From a virus, in the IMG/VR virus record IMGVR_UViG_3300027743_000036, positions 1 through 50,996 of that record: a DNA stretch of 50,996 nucleotides; one strand, given 5' to 3'. The position numbers were made by a program, and so were the translations under genes. The notes under the pieces were generated by a model that worked only from the letters and a program-made list of their open reading frames with translations, had not been told where the DNA came from and made no database searches. Position 1 is the first letter of the stretch. Each line of letters opens with the position of its first letter. This document shows positions 13,988-22,481 of this stretch, one piece after another.

Positions 13988-15939
13988 CTATAACCCTCAA
14001 CACACCCGTCACTCAGCTTAAGGGCGTAGGGCCGAGCCGAGCCTCGGCCCTCGCCCGGCTCGGGATCAAGGCCGTCGAGGATCTGCTGGCGCATTATCCG
14101 GCGTCGTATTATTTCGCGCCGCCGCTGGCGGACGGCCCGCTGGTCGATGGACAGCCCGCCACGGTCGTAGGAACCGTGCTCACGATCTCAGTGTTCAACC
14201 GCAACTTTGAGGTTATCCTTGACAGCGGTATTCGTATCATGTGGTTTGGGGGCCAATACTTGCGGCAGAGTATTTTCAAGGGCTCGCGTCTCCTGGTGTC
14301 GGGCGTCGTCCAATACGGCGGCTTCACGAATCCTGAGTGGCGCGTTCTCACGCTCGGCGAAACACCAGACCCCGCCGACCTCAACACGGTCACGTACGCG
14401 GTGACGAGCGGGATCACGAGCAAGGATATAGCGCGGCTGATGAAGCAATGCCTTGATGCAGGTGTGCCCTCCAGTGGAGTCGGAGACCCGTTTCGACGGA
14501 TACATAGACCACTGAGCCAAAATGAGGCGGAGGCTGTGCGCTCAGAGTTCAAGTACGATGAGCTTTTCTACATGCAACTCGGCCTCGCTATGCGGCAAGC
14601 CAAGCGCGAGCAGGAGCCGCCGAATGTGTGGTGTGATCCCTGCGGTATGGCAATGAACACCGGACGGTATTTTCCGTTCAAGTTCACCCCGGATCAGTGG
14701 GGGGCAGTGCGTGAGATACTCGTAGACTTACAAGGTCCCCGCGCCATGAACCGCCTCCTCCAGGGCGACGTAGGCTGCGGCAAGACCGCCGTGGCCGCGT
14801 ATGCCGCCATCGTGACGGCGTTCAATGGGGCGCAGACCGCTATCCTCTGTCCCACCGAGATACTCGCCCGGCAGCACTACGAGACGATCAAGGGGTATTT
14901 CGAGAGGGCGGGAGTGACATCATGGCTCGTGTTAGGGCGCACTACTAAAGATGTTACAGGTCATTCAACCCCCGGCCATCTTCCCAACATTCTTGTTGGC
15001 ACAACTGCTCTTTTGTCGGATGTTATCAGGTTCGACAACCTCGGCCTCGTCGTCATAGACGAGCAGCACAAGTTTGGCGTGGAGCAGCGCGCCGCCCTGC
15101 GTAGGCACGGCAACCCCCATGTTCTCGTAATGACGGCTACACCGATCCCGAGGACGATGGCGATGACCGTGTTCGGGGACCTTGACATCAGCACAATCCG
15201 GTCTATGCCGCCGGGGAGGAAGCCGGTGAATACGGTCTGGTACAACAGCGCAGATATAGACCTATGGCATCCGTTCATAGAACGTGAACTCGCCGCCGGT
15301 CATCAAATCTACGTCGTCTGCCCCCGAATCGAGGCCCTCGATGACGAGATGCGGGCGGTGGAGGAAGTGGCCGAGGAATACAAACGACAATTCCCTGATG
15401 CCACGGTTCTATCACTTCATGGAAAGATGTCGCGGCTCGATAAGGAACAGGTCGCCCTCCTGTGGCGGTCTAATCTGTGGCGGGCCATCCTCGTCTCCAC
15501 CACCGTAGTAGAGGTCGGCGTGGACAACCCGAACGCGACGGTAATGGTCATCGAGGGTGCAGAACGATTCGGCCTGGCTCAACTCCATCAGCTACGCGGT
15601 CGCGTGGGTCGGGGCAGGGACCAGAGTTATTGCTTCTTACTGTCAGATAGTGACAGTCAGGAGGCACGATCACGCCTACGCATCATGGAACAGACCAATG
15701 ACGGGTTTTCTATAGCGGAGCAGGACTTGAAGAACCGCGGTCCCGGCGATCTACTCAGCACGCGGCAGCACGGACTCCCCGACCTCAAGCTGGCGGATTT
15801 GGCTGAAGACTACGACTTGCTTGTGGAGGTGCGTAAGGAGGCGCGTAAGCTCGTGGCTGAGGGCCGAGTGACGCCTGAGATGCTGGCGGAGTTGGAGAAA
15901 CGATTTGGGGGTAAGTTACTGTTGGGGGATACAGCCTAA
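13984..15939 (+). CDS. recG: ATP-dependent DNA helicase RecG (phage-encoded)
   Basis: 651 residues, slightly shorter than cellular RecG (about 690). The N-terminus has the helix-hairpin-helix-like entry (LKGVGPSRASALARLGIKAV) and an OB-fold wedge region. Helicase motifs are complete: I LLQGDVGCGKT near 260, II VVIDEQHKFGVEQR near 358, III VMTATPIPRT, VI QLRGRVGRG near 536, and the TRG-like end (DLKNRGPGDLLSTRQHGLPD). RecG regresses forks and remodels D-loops and branched DNA. Together with VRR-NUC and the annealing module it suggests recombination-dependent replication or fork repair. It is rarely seen in phages of this size. Confidence 0.96.
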   Translation: MTITLNTPVTQLKGVGPSRASALARLGIKAVEDLLAHYPASYYFAPPLADGPLVDGQPATVVGTVLTISVFNRNFEVILDSGIRIMWFGGQYLRQSIFKGSRLLVSGVVQYGGFTNPEWRVLTLGETPDPADLNTVTYAVTSGITSKDIARLMKQCLDAGVPSSGVGDPFRRIHRPLSQNEAEAVRSEFKYDELFYMQLGLAMRQAKREQEPPNVWCDPCGMAMNTGRYFPFKFTPDQWGAVREILVDLQGPRAMNRLLQGDVGCGKTAVAAYAAIVTAFNGAQTAILCPTEILARQHYETIKGYFERAGVTSWLVLGRTTKDVTGHSTPGHLPNILVGTTALLSDVIRFDNLGLVVIDEQHKFGVEQRAALRRHGNPHVLVMTATPIPRTMAMTVFGDLDISTIRSMPPGRKPVNTVWYNSADIDLWHPFIERELAAGHQIYVVCPRIEALDDEMRAVEEVAEEYKRQFPDATVLSLHGKMSRLDKEQVALLWRSNLWRAILVSTTVVEVGVDNPNATVMVIEGAERFGLAQLHQLRGRVGRGRDQSYCFLLSDSDSQEARSRLRIMEQTNDGFSIAEQDLKNRGPGDLLSTRQHGLPDLKLADLAEDYDLLVEVRKEARKLVAEGRVTPEMLAELEKRFGGKLLLGDTA

Positions 15940-15947
15940 GGGGAGCT

Positions 15948-16115
15948 ATGGAAACATTGTTAGTTACGGTGATATTTATATGTTGTCTCTTGCTTCTACT
16001 GGGTATGTTCCTGTTAACGGTAGAGATTATTCCAGAACCAGTTGCGTTTTGGTCAACGATCCCGATTATGGCACTGATGGTTTTAGCACTCATCATAGGG
16101 GGATTTTCTGCGTGA
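15948..16115 (+). CDS. Small two-helix membrane protein, 55 aa
   Basis: Starts behind AAGGGGAG directly after recG. METLLVTVIFICCLLLLLGM is a long hydrophobic helix. A short proline-containing turn (EIIPEPVAFWSTI) leads to a second helix (PIMALMVLALIIGGFSA). The AT-rich codon use differs from recG. It could be a holin-like hairpin, but there is no lysin beside it. Confidence 0.65.
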   Translation: METLLVTVIFICCLLLLLGMFLLTVEIIPEPVAFWSTIPIMALMVLALIIGGFSA

Positions 16116-16138
16116 TCCACGATGAAGGAGGTCCATTG

Positions 16139-16321
16139 ATGTTGAGCCGGTACGATATTGCCCAGCATTTAGTCGCTCTTCTGTGTATTCCTATTGATGA
16201 TCCCTTTGCCCCCGCCGGAATTGAAAAAGATATTGAATTTGCGGAGCGATTTGCTCGTACTTTTGGAACCATAGAAAACATACAGGAAGTCCCTGACTTG
16301 GTGCGCGAGAGCTACGAATGA
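16139..16321 (+). CDS. Hypothetical protein, 60 aa
   Basis: Starts behind a very strong GAAGGAGG. A small acidic protein (EKDIEFAERFARTFGTIENI) with one Cys and no motif. Overlaps the next gene by four bases. Function unknown. Confidence 0.65.
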   Translation: MLSRYDIAQHLVALLCIPIDDPFAPAGIEKDIEFAERFARTFGTIENIQEVPDLVRESYE

Positions 16322-16536
16322 TCCACGACCCCGGCCAACTCCTCGCCTGGCTCCGCGCCAACACCGCCCGTGACAGGGTACTCAACAACGCCTTGAACAC
16401 CGGCGAGGCCGCGGTAACACCACAAGAGGGGGGCTGGCACGTCCGGGTAACGTCTCGCCGAGGAAATATCTACGGGGTCCGTGTCGTAGCGGACCCCGTG
16501 GGGATGCCGTGTCGTTGGTATAGGAGTAATGAATGA
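16318..16536 (+). CDS. Hypothetical protein, 72 aa
   Basis: ATGA overlaps on both sides place it in a coupled run of four small genes. MIHDPGQLLAWLRANTARDR begins it; the C-terminal half is a beta-rich WHVRVTSRRGNIYGVRVVAD. No recognised family. Likely small early or middle accessory protein. Confidence 0.62.
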   Translation: MIHDPGQLLAWLRANTARDRVLNNALNTGEAAVTPQEGGWHVRVTSRRGNIYGVRVVADPVGMPCRWYRSNE

Positions 16537-16844
16537 TACACTATGATTGGATTCGTCATGGGTGGTTTTACTATCGGTGGTGGGCAGTCCTACACCTGAT
16601 TCATCGAATCCGGGCCTACCCACGGTATCGCAGGCTTCGGAAGGCCGGGGCATCAGCAAGCGTTGCCTCGTGGTATTCGCTACAGGTGGTAGTGGGGCCA
16701 AGCGCCTATGATAAGAAATATGGGCGTGACCCGCAGAAGGAGTATGAAGAGATTCTCCGAGCATACTCTGATCCTGCCGACACGACTCTGCAAAAGTTCG
16801 AGCGAGCAATTAGAGACTTTCCAGTAGATGAAGCGCCGGCCTGA
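16533..16844 (+). CDS. Tyr/Arg-rich small protein, 103 aa
   Basis: ATGA overlap. The first 60 residues are very rich in Trp, Tyr and Arg (WIRHGWFYYRWWAVLHLIHR, then AYPRYRRLRKAGASASVASW), resembling the N-terminal part of the protein at 5810. The two may be paralogues of a small phage helix family. The C-terminal half is acidic. Possibly nucleic-acid or membrane associated; unknown. Confidence 0.65.
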   Translation: MIHYDWIRHGWFYYRWWAVLHLIHRIRAYPRYRRLRKAGASASVASWYSLQVVVGPSAYDKKYGRDPQKEYEEILRAYSDPADTTLQKFERAIRDFPVDEAPA

Positions 16845-17043
16845 CCCATACCCGGACCTGATCCCCCGCACCCAGATCCAAACCTATCTGAGAAAGCGCA
16901 CTGGGACTCTCGTTACCAAACACCGCATCACCCGCTGGATAACAACCGGGGAAATCCCGATGATCCAGCGGCCCCGATGGGCGGGCGGCGGGATGTTCAC
17001 GCGGAAGGTTTATCTTGACACGCTGATAGCCCGGCACTCATAA
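16828..17043 (+). CDS. Small winged-helix/excisionase-like protein, 71 aa
   Basis: DLIPRTQIQTYLRKRTGTLV followed by TKHRITRWITTGEIPMIQRP and an aromatic/basic wing (RWAGGGMFTRKVYLDTLIAR) fits the size and layout of excisionase or MerR-type HTH proteins. It overlaps the previous gene by 17 bases. Since the genome has an integrase, an excisionase is expected, but this gene lies far from it, so the label is tentative; a general small regulator is equally possible. Confidence 0.6.
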   Translation: MKRRPDPYPDLIPRTQIQTYLRKRTGTLVTKHRITRWITTGEIPMIQRPRWAGGGMFTRKVYLDTLIARHS

Positions 17044-17138
17044 TGTGGGTCATGAAGACACTACTGCGTATTGGGCTGTATCTTGCATTTGGTGCTGGCT
17101 TTATTGTAGTGCTGGATCTGGTAGTCCGGCTGTTATAG
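17043..17138 (+). CDS. Single-pass membrane microprotein, 31 aa
   Basis: TAATG overlap with the excisionase-like gene. After MWVMKTLLRI comes a transmembrane helix (GLYLAFGAGFIVVLDLVVRL). It is the last gene of the rightward operon, and its end overlaps the end of the convergent holin-like gene by six bases. Function unknown. Confidence 0.6.
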   Translation: MWVMKTLLRIGLYLAFGAGFIVVLDLVVRLL

Positions 17139-17333
17139 CGGCCTTTGCCGGGCGAGCATGACAACCAGGCTTATTATCGTTGTTCCCAAAGCCAGGAATG
17201 CAGACACCGCAGCTGCAATAAAGGCTATTGCCAGTCGGGTATGTAGCTCTTTGTGGGTTTTGGCCCACCCCACCAAATGCTCTACCCGCTCATCCAAGCG
17301 GATCAATAGGGCCTCTTTATCTGCGTGTGTCAT
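17133..17333 (-). CDS. Holin-like/XhlA-like membrane protein, 66 aa
   Basis: The last gene of the leftward virion operon. An N-terminal charged helix (ADKEALLIRLDERVEHLVGW) is followed by one long hydrophobic helix (LAIAFIAAAVSAFLALGTTI and ISLVVML) and a short basic tail. This layout matches XhlA/hemolysin-type holin accessory proteins. Start behind AAGGAG. The partner endolysin is not recognised in the window. Confidence 0.7.
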   Translation of the reverse strand: MTHADKEALLIRLDERVEHLVGWAKTHKELHTRLAIAFIAAAVSAFLALGTTIISLVVMLARQRPL

Positions 17334-20300
17334 TGTTTTCTCCTTACCTGCCTCCGCTGAGCGACTCTGCGCCTTGGCCCGCCGGTCTGCTTCGGCTCAT
17401 ATGTCTGGACGCCTTCACCAAGTAAATTCAGCACTCCTAAAGCCGTACCCTTGGGCACGCCTTGGTCCTGCATGAGATTCACTATGCCCTCGAATCCCAG
17501 CGGAACCGGAGCCATGAGTAACTCTTTCTTCGCCGAGATCGGCTCGCCGGTGAAGTCCTTGCCTTCAAGCACATCCCACACCAACCCCGGCAAGAAGCCC
17601 AGCTTGCTACGACCGAATCGCTGAATCGTGCTGAATCGCGTATCCCCACGATACGGAACATCCGATCCCGCTATAGGGATGACTTGTCCTGCCTGGTTCA
17701 TCTTTTCGCCTGAGATCATTCGTCGCATCAGCACGGTAAACTGCGATAGCCCGGACAAGGGGTCGAGCCGTGTATTGCCCACAACTATCTTACCATAGTC
17801 CGAGGAGCGGTTGTCGTGTTCGACCTCGCCGCCGAACACATGCTCGTAGAGCCACATCGTTGTTGCTACACCCACCAAATACCGGGCGTACTCGATGGTG
17901 ATGGCCTTACGAATCCGCCATGTCGGGGCTTGTCCAATAGGCATACCCAGCCTGAATTGGATGCGTGACAGCGTGAACCGCGGCGACCAAAGCAGGCCGT
18001 TGAGCGTGTGGACATGCTTCTCCAACCCGGCTACGGACCCGCGCCCGGTCATCACGTTCACGTAGTTGGCGACGGCCTGGCTCTCGGCCAGCGACAATCC
18101 GCCCGGCCCCCGAAATGAGCGGGTCATGGCATCGAAGCTGTCAGCCCGAATCGTATTGAGTAGGGTGACGAACCCACGATTGGACCCCTTGACCAACTGG
18201 CCTAGGTACGGGATTCGCTCTACAAGGCTGGCCGCGAACAGTTCTTCCCGCCCGAGCATCGGGCCATCGACAGCGGTGAACTCCAACCCCGCCCGATGAT
18301 AGTACCAGGACCGCTCGCCGTTGACCAACTCTTCATTGATCTTCCACGCCTTCTCCGGGTTGAATATAGCCTCGACAGCCCCCGGCACCCGGCGCAGGGT
18401 CCGTATCGGGTGCGACCGTAGCGCAATGCCGCCCTGGCGCATCAAGGCCGAGAAGTCACTGGCCGATTTCCACGCCTGAATCTCGCGGAACGGCTTGGTA
18501 ACGACTTGTCGCCAATCCGTCCACCACGGGTCGAGATTGGCTATCCGCTGTTTGAGTTCCTGCCTCGCCCGGTAGACCTGATAATCGAGCTTCTCAAGCT
18601 CCTCACTCCGTAGGGGTTTCTCTGCCCGCGTTCGGGGGCCGTAGTCGCCGTTGGCGATGCGGGCATTCAAGAAAGCGAGGGTCTTTTCGAGCTTCTGTTT
18701 CTGCCGCGCATCACTGGCCTCGTACTCGGCCTTGACCTGATCCCGAAATTCAATAAGCTTCTGAGTCGCCTCGGCCTCCGTTCTGGGTACGCGATGGTTC
18801 GGCTCCTTGGCCTCTTTCCGCTCGATATAATAGCGGAAGTCCGCGGCGTCAGTGCGGAGTTTCTTGTTCCGCCGAGGTTGCCGGGACGCGATTTCGTTGA
18901 TCGTCTCGACCAAGATGTCGGTCATCCGAACCTTGCGCTGTATGGCGTTGGCTATGGAATCCTCCACGGACTCCATTGTGACATCAGGAAGGAGCGTTTG
19001 CATCCGCTTGACGACTGATTCAAAGTCTTTGGCGTCGGGCCGAGAGGCGAGATTCTCCACGATGCGCTTAATACCGGCGTCATCCGGCCCGCCCTCGCGG
19101 GAGAGGATGTCTTGAATCTCCGCGTCTTTCTCCGCCTCGGTCATGCCTTTGTATCGGCGTTTGCCCAGCCTCGTAGAGCGTTGGGCCTGCTTGCGCCTCT
19201 CGGCACGACGGACTACATTCGCTTTCTCCGTAGCCTGCTTGACCGCGCGAACCTTTTGCTTTACCTGACCCGTCTCATCGGGAGTGAGTTTATCGCCTTT
19301 TGTTGCGGCTGCTTCTGTGAGCATACTGAGGACATTCGTGGGGTCGTGGATGATTTTGCGTTGGCCCTGCATGGACACACCCTGTCGCCCCCACTCCGCG
19401 CCAGTGAGTCCCGCGGCTTCCCCGAGTTTGCCGTAGAGATTCTGTGCATCCTTCAAGGAGGCTGCCGCTTGCTTGGCCTCGGGACTACCCGGTGCGGCAT
19501 TACTGAGGATTTTATCGGCGGCATCATACTGGTCGGCGAGTTGTTGGCGGCGAATATCGAATCCTGCAATCTCGACATCAGTCAGCGGGCGGGGCTCGCG
19601 GATCAGGTCTATCGCCATTTGATCTACAATCGCAGGGATACCCTGGTCGATGGCTTTCTGCCGCCACATTGCTTTTTCCTCGGTCGGACTGCCCTGATAC
19701 GTCTCCGCCCCGATACGGCTGGCCTCATAGTCTACGAAGGCCCGTCGAATAGATGGACCTTGCTTGTATTTGCGGCCCTTGTCACCGGGGATAGGCGTCT
19801 CTGTAGACGGAGGCGCAGGCGGCTGTTCGGGGGGTTTCCCTCCCGCTTCCCCTTTTGTCGGTACTTGTCTAGAAGTATCGACAGTTTGTGCCCGCTCCCA
19901 GCTATCGCCGATCTTTTCCGCTTCGGCCCGTGCTCCCGCCGCCTGTTTCTCGGCGGTCTGCAAGTCTTTGGCAAGTCTCACCGAGATTGTCGGGTCCGGC
20001 TCGGATCGGGCAAGGTGCTCATCCAACTGCTGCGCCGTCGCGTCTCTCTCGGTTTCGAGGTCGCGGGCGAGTTCGTGGAGCTTGCGGTAGCGGGGCAGTA
20101 GCTCCCCGCCCGCGGGGGCGGCAACCTCTGTATTGACAGGGGCATCATATTCCCCCGCCTCGATCTTTTCCTTGGCGATCTCCACCGCCTCGAGCGGAAT
20201 AGTCTTCTCCTGGGTGGCCACGCGGTCAACCAGGCTGGTCAGTTCGGCCTTTCGAATCTCCGGGCCTAACTCCGCCAGACCGCGTTTCGCGCTTGTCAGT

Positions 20301-21187
20301 GCTTTCGCCGGACCACCTACCGCAGCACCCCCGGCAAAGGCGGTGCCGAGTTGTTTCAGATACTCCTTCGGAGTGAGTTTCTGTCCATGTAGTCTTGCTA
20401 CCTCGATTTGAGTTTCCTGTTGAAGAGCCTCTGTGACACCCTCCACCGCAGCCCCTATTGCCTGACGCTCCGCGATAGCCCCGCCGGTCTTCGCCAGTTT
20501 ACCTATTGCCTTTTTACGGGCGGCTTCAATCAATGCCGGGATCAGAGATTTATCGAGTTTCAGAACCTCGTCAGCCTGCACTCGCTCCAGCATACCCATG
20601 ATCGGCCCGGCAATCCAACGCTCGACCTCGGCCTGTTCAGCAGTTGCTCCGCCTTTAAGGGCCTCCTGATACACCATCTCTCCCCCCGTGGCCGTACCGA
20701 CTGCTATAGCACCGGCAGGTCCGACGAGAACGGTAGCTCCTATCGCCGCAGTCATCGCCGGTACGGTTTCCCCGGCCACATTGACAAGAAAACCTCCCAC
20801 GCCTTTCTTACGCGGCTGTAGCGAAGGAACGTCAGCTGTGCGATAGATGTCTTGCGCTTTCTTACGCAGACGTTGTATAGTTTTCTTGTTATACTGTTCA
20901 ACCGCTGGAGTCTCGGGATACCACTTGCCCGGCATCTTTCCCCCGGCCTCCATCAGCGAGGCCAACGTGCCGGGACCGGCGGCCATAGCCTTAATACCGC
21001 CACGACCAACAGCACGATACGCCTCCCCTCGCCATGTCCCCGGCGTCTCGGGCGTCTCCGGGGTCAGCGCACGCCGGGCCTTGGCGAGCATGTCTTCGGA
21101 GGGATCGGGAAGATCGAGGCCCACCCCGCGCCGCCGTAGTTCACGACGGGCCAATTCCGCACGGGCTTGTTCAGGTGTGATAGGCAT
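17330..21187 (-). CDS. Large internal virion/ejection protein, 1285 aa
   Basis: The largest gene. N-terminal 25 residues are charged; residues about 130-170 contain a glycine/alanine-rich hydrophobic stretch (VPAMTAAIGATVLVGPAGAI) that could insert into membranes. Long helical, Lys/Glu/Gln-rich stretches and a Pro-rich linker near 445-475 follow. The second half (from about 900) is more folded and aromatic. Size, position before the holin-like gene and layout match T7 gp16-like or 'large polyvalent' ejection proteins that form the DNA conduit. No peptidoglycan hydrolase motif is evident to me. Confidence 0.7.
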   Translation of the reverse strand: MPITPEQARAELARRELRRRGVGLDLPDPSEDMLAKARRALTPETPETPGTWRGEAYRAVGRGGIKAMAAGPGTLASLMEAGGKMPGKWYPETPAVEQYNKKTIQRLRKKAQDIYRTADVPSLQPRKKGVGGFLVNVAGETVPAMTAAIGATVLVGPAGAIAVGTATGGEMVYQEALKGGATAEQAEVERWIAGPIMGMLERVQADEVLKLDKSLIPALIEAARKKAIGKLAKTGGAIAERQAIGAAVEGVTEALQQETQIEVARLHGQKLTPKEYLKQLGTAFAGGAAVGGPAKALTSAKRGLAELGPEIRKAELTSLVDRVATQEKTIPLEAVEIAKEKIEAGEYDAPVNTEVAAPAGGELLPRYRKLHELARDLETERDATAQQLDEHLARSEPDPTISVRLAKDLQTAEKQAAGARAEAEKIGDSWERAQTVDTSRQVPTKGEAGGKPPEQPPAPPSTETPIPGDKGRKYKQGPSIRRAFVDYEASRIGAETYQGSPTEEKAMWRQKAIDQGIPAIVDQMAIDLIREPRPLTDVEIAGFDIRRQQLADQYDAADKILSNAAPGSPEAKQAAASLKDAQNLYGKLGEAAGLTGAEWGRQGVSMQGQRKIIHDPTNVLSMLTEAAATKGDKLTPDETGQVKQKVRAVKQATEKANVVRRAERRKQAQRSTRLGKRRYKGMTEAEKDAEIQDILSREGGPDDAGIKRIVENLASRPDAKDFESVVKRMQTLLPDVTMESVEDSIANAIQRKVRMTDILVETINEIASRQPRRNKKLRTDAADFRYYIERKEAKEPNHRVPRTEAEATQKLIEFRDQVKAEYEASDARQKQKLEKTLAFLNARIANGDYGPRTRAEKPLRSEELEKLDYQVYRARQELKQRIANLDPWWTDWRQVVTKPFREIQAWKSASDFSALMRQGGIALRSHPIRTLRRVPGAVEAIFNPEKAWKINEELVNGERSWYYHRAGLEFTAVDGPMLGREELFAASLVERIPYLGQLVKGSNRGFVTLLNTIRADSFDAMTRSFRGPGGLSLAESQAVANYVNVMTGRGSVAGLEKHVHTLNGLLWSPRFTLSRIQFRLGMPIGQAPTWRIRKAITIEYARYLVGVATTMWLYEHVFGGEVEHDNRSSDYGKIVVGNTRLDPLSGLSQFTVLMRRMISGEKMNQAGQVIPIAGSDVPYRGDTRFSTIQRFGRSKLGFLPGLVWDVLEGKDFTGEPISAKKELLMAPVPLGFEGIVNLMQDQGVPKGTALGVLNLLGEGVQTYEPKQTGGPRRRVAQRRQVRRKQ

Positions 21188-22227
21188 TACTGGACTCCCG
21201 CGATACGTTTGAGTTCATCGTCGGACAGATCACTTAGGCCGGTGCCCGCCGCCTGCCGCGCGTTGGTCACAGTCTGCGCTATGGGCGAGGCGGTGCTGTT
21301 CGCAGTCCCTTTGAAGTCGGTGGTGTGGCGACCCGCTATTTTGAATCGCAGATCGCTCCTCTCTTTCCTAAGCGGCAGTATGTCACGACGTAGGCGGAAA
21401 AAGTCCGCTTGCTCCTCAGATGATGCAGAACGCCACTCTTTATCAGTTGGCTGTCGATTTGCCGTCGTGCCGCCGGACCACCCTCCCTCGTCGGTGGGGA
21501 CTTGTATTTTTCCGTCCTTGATTCGATACCTGGTAAGTTCATCCTCCCACTCATCAAGCACGGGGCTAATCTCCTGCAACCGCTCCCTCGGCGTCTGCTC
21601 TTTAGGGTTCGGCGGCATAGCAACACCCAGGGCTTGGAGTTGTCTACGGCGAATGTCGTTGGTGCCCCACTCCTCCTCCTCCCCGATGGTTTGTATCGTC
21701 TTCATTTCGATACGTTTCGCCGCCCACTTCGCCCGTACTTCCCCCTCTGCCTTTTTGAATCTCATATCCAGTTCATCGAGGTCGGGCTGAATTTTGTTCG
21801 CTTCTTTCGTATGCGCCAGTCTATATTTCGTTTGCAGTTGTTGATGCCTGGCGGTGTATTGCTCGGAGTCAAGCCCGAGTTCGCGGAGCCCGTTGGCCTC
21901 TACCTGATACTCTTTGTAGAAGTTGTCATCTGCAAGCTTCAACGATCCCTTGATTCGACCCTCCGCTGTGGTGCGGGATGAAGTCAGCGGGGAAATTTCG
22001 TTCGCCTCCAGCGAGTCGGCCAGGCCGAACGGATCGGTAGTGCCCGCCTGCTGTGCGGGCTGCTGCGCCGGCGCATCCCACACCGACTCGATCCACGAGC
22101 GTCCGGCCGCGCGATCGCGTGTGAGATCCTGTGCGTTCGAGGCGACTTGCTGATTCTGCCGCTCGATCAGGGGTCGCTCCTCCGGGGTCAAGGCTTCATC
22201 CAAACTGACAAAGGGTAGTCCGGGCAT
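21187..22227 (-). CDS. Putative internal virion/structural protein, 346 aa
   Basis: Highly charged and helical, with Gln/Glu/Lys-rich coiled-coil-like stretches between residues 90 and 180 (LDELDMRFKKAEGEVRAKWA). TAATG overlap with the 1285-residue gene suggests joint production. By order in the virion operon it is probably a second ejection protein, comparable to T7 gp14 or gp15. No enzymatic motif seen. Starts behind AGGAG. Confidence 0.6.
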   Translation of the reverse strand: MPGLPFVSLDEALTPEERPLIERQNQQVASNAQDLTRDRAAGRSWIESVWDAPAQQPAQQAGTTDPFGLADSLEANEISPLTSSRTTAEGRIKGSLKLADDNFYKEYQVEANGLRELGLDSEQYTARHQQLQTKYRLAHTKEANKIQPDLDELDMRFKKAEGEVRAKWAAKRIEMKTIQTIGEEEEWGTNDIRRRQLQALGVAMPPNPKEQTPRERLQEISPVLDEWEDELTRYRIKDGKIQVPTDEGGWSGGTTANRQPTDKEWRSASSEEQADFFRLRRDILPLRKERSDLRFKIAGRHTTDFKGTANSTASPIAQTVTNARQAAGTGLSDLSDDELKRIAGVQ

Positions 22228-22238
22228 GGGGTCTCCTG

Positions 22239-22454
22239 CTATGCCATATCAAGAATTGCGAGTTGTTGGTCTATGGCGTCCAGGCTCGCTTGCATGCGGG
22301 CCAGGTCTTTTTCTACGTGTAGCCTGTTGTTGAGCAACTGCTCCCGTGTTTTCGTCGTCTGTAGTGTCGTACGTACTTGCAATGTATCCGTGTCCAATTT
22401 CGTGTAAACATCAGGCATGGGTTTACTCTCTATCGCCATTGGTTTATCTGCCAT
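22239..22454 (-). CDS. Small coiled-coil protein, 71 aa
   Basis: Start chosen at 22454 (MADKPMAIE) because AAAGGA lies seven bases upstream; the upstream in-frame ATG at 22478 has no such site. Residues 20-68 form a continuous heptad-like helix (TLQTTKTREQLLNNRLHVEK, then DLARMQASLDAIDQQLAIL). Likely a fibre-associated or virion assembly helper; it lies between the fibre and internal protein genes. Confidence 0.62.
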   Translation of the reverse strand: MADKPMAIESKPMPDVYTKLDTDTLQVRTTLQTTKTREQLLNNRLHVEKDLARMQASLDAIDQQLAILDMA

Positions 22455-22481
22455 ACTGTGTCCTTTGCCCCACAGCAATTG

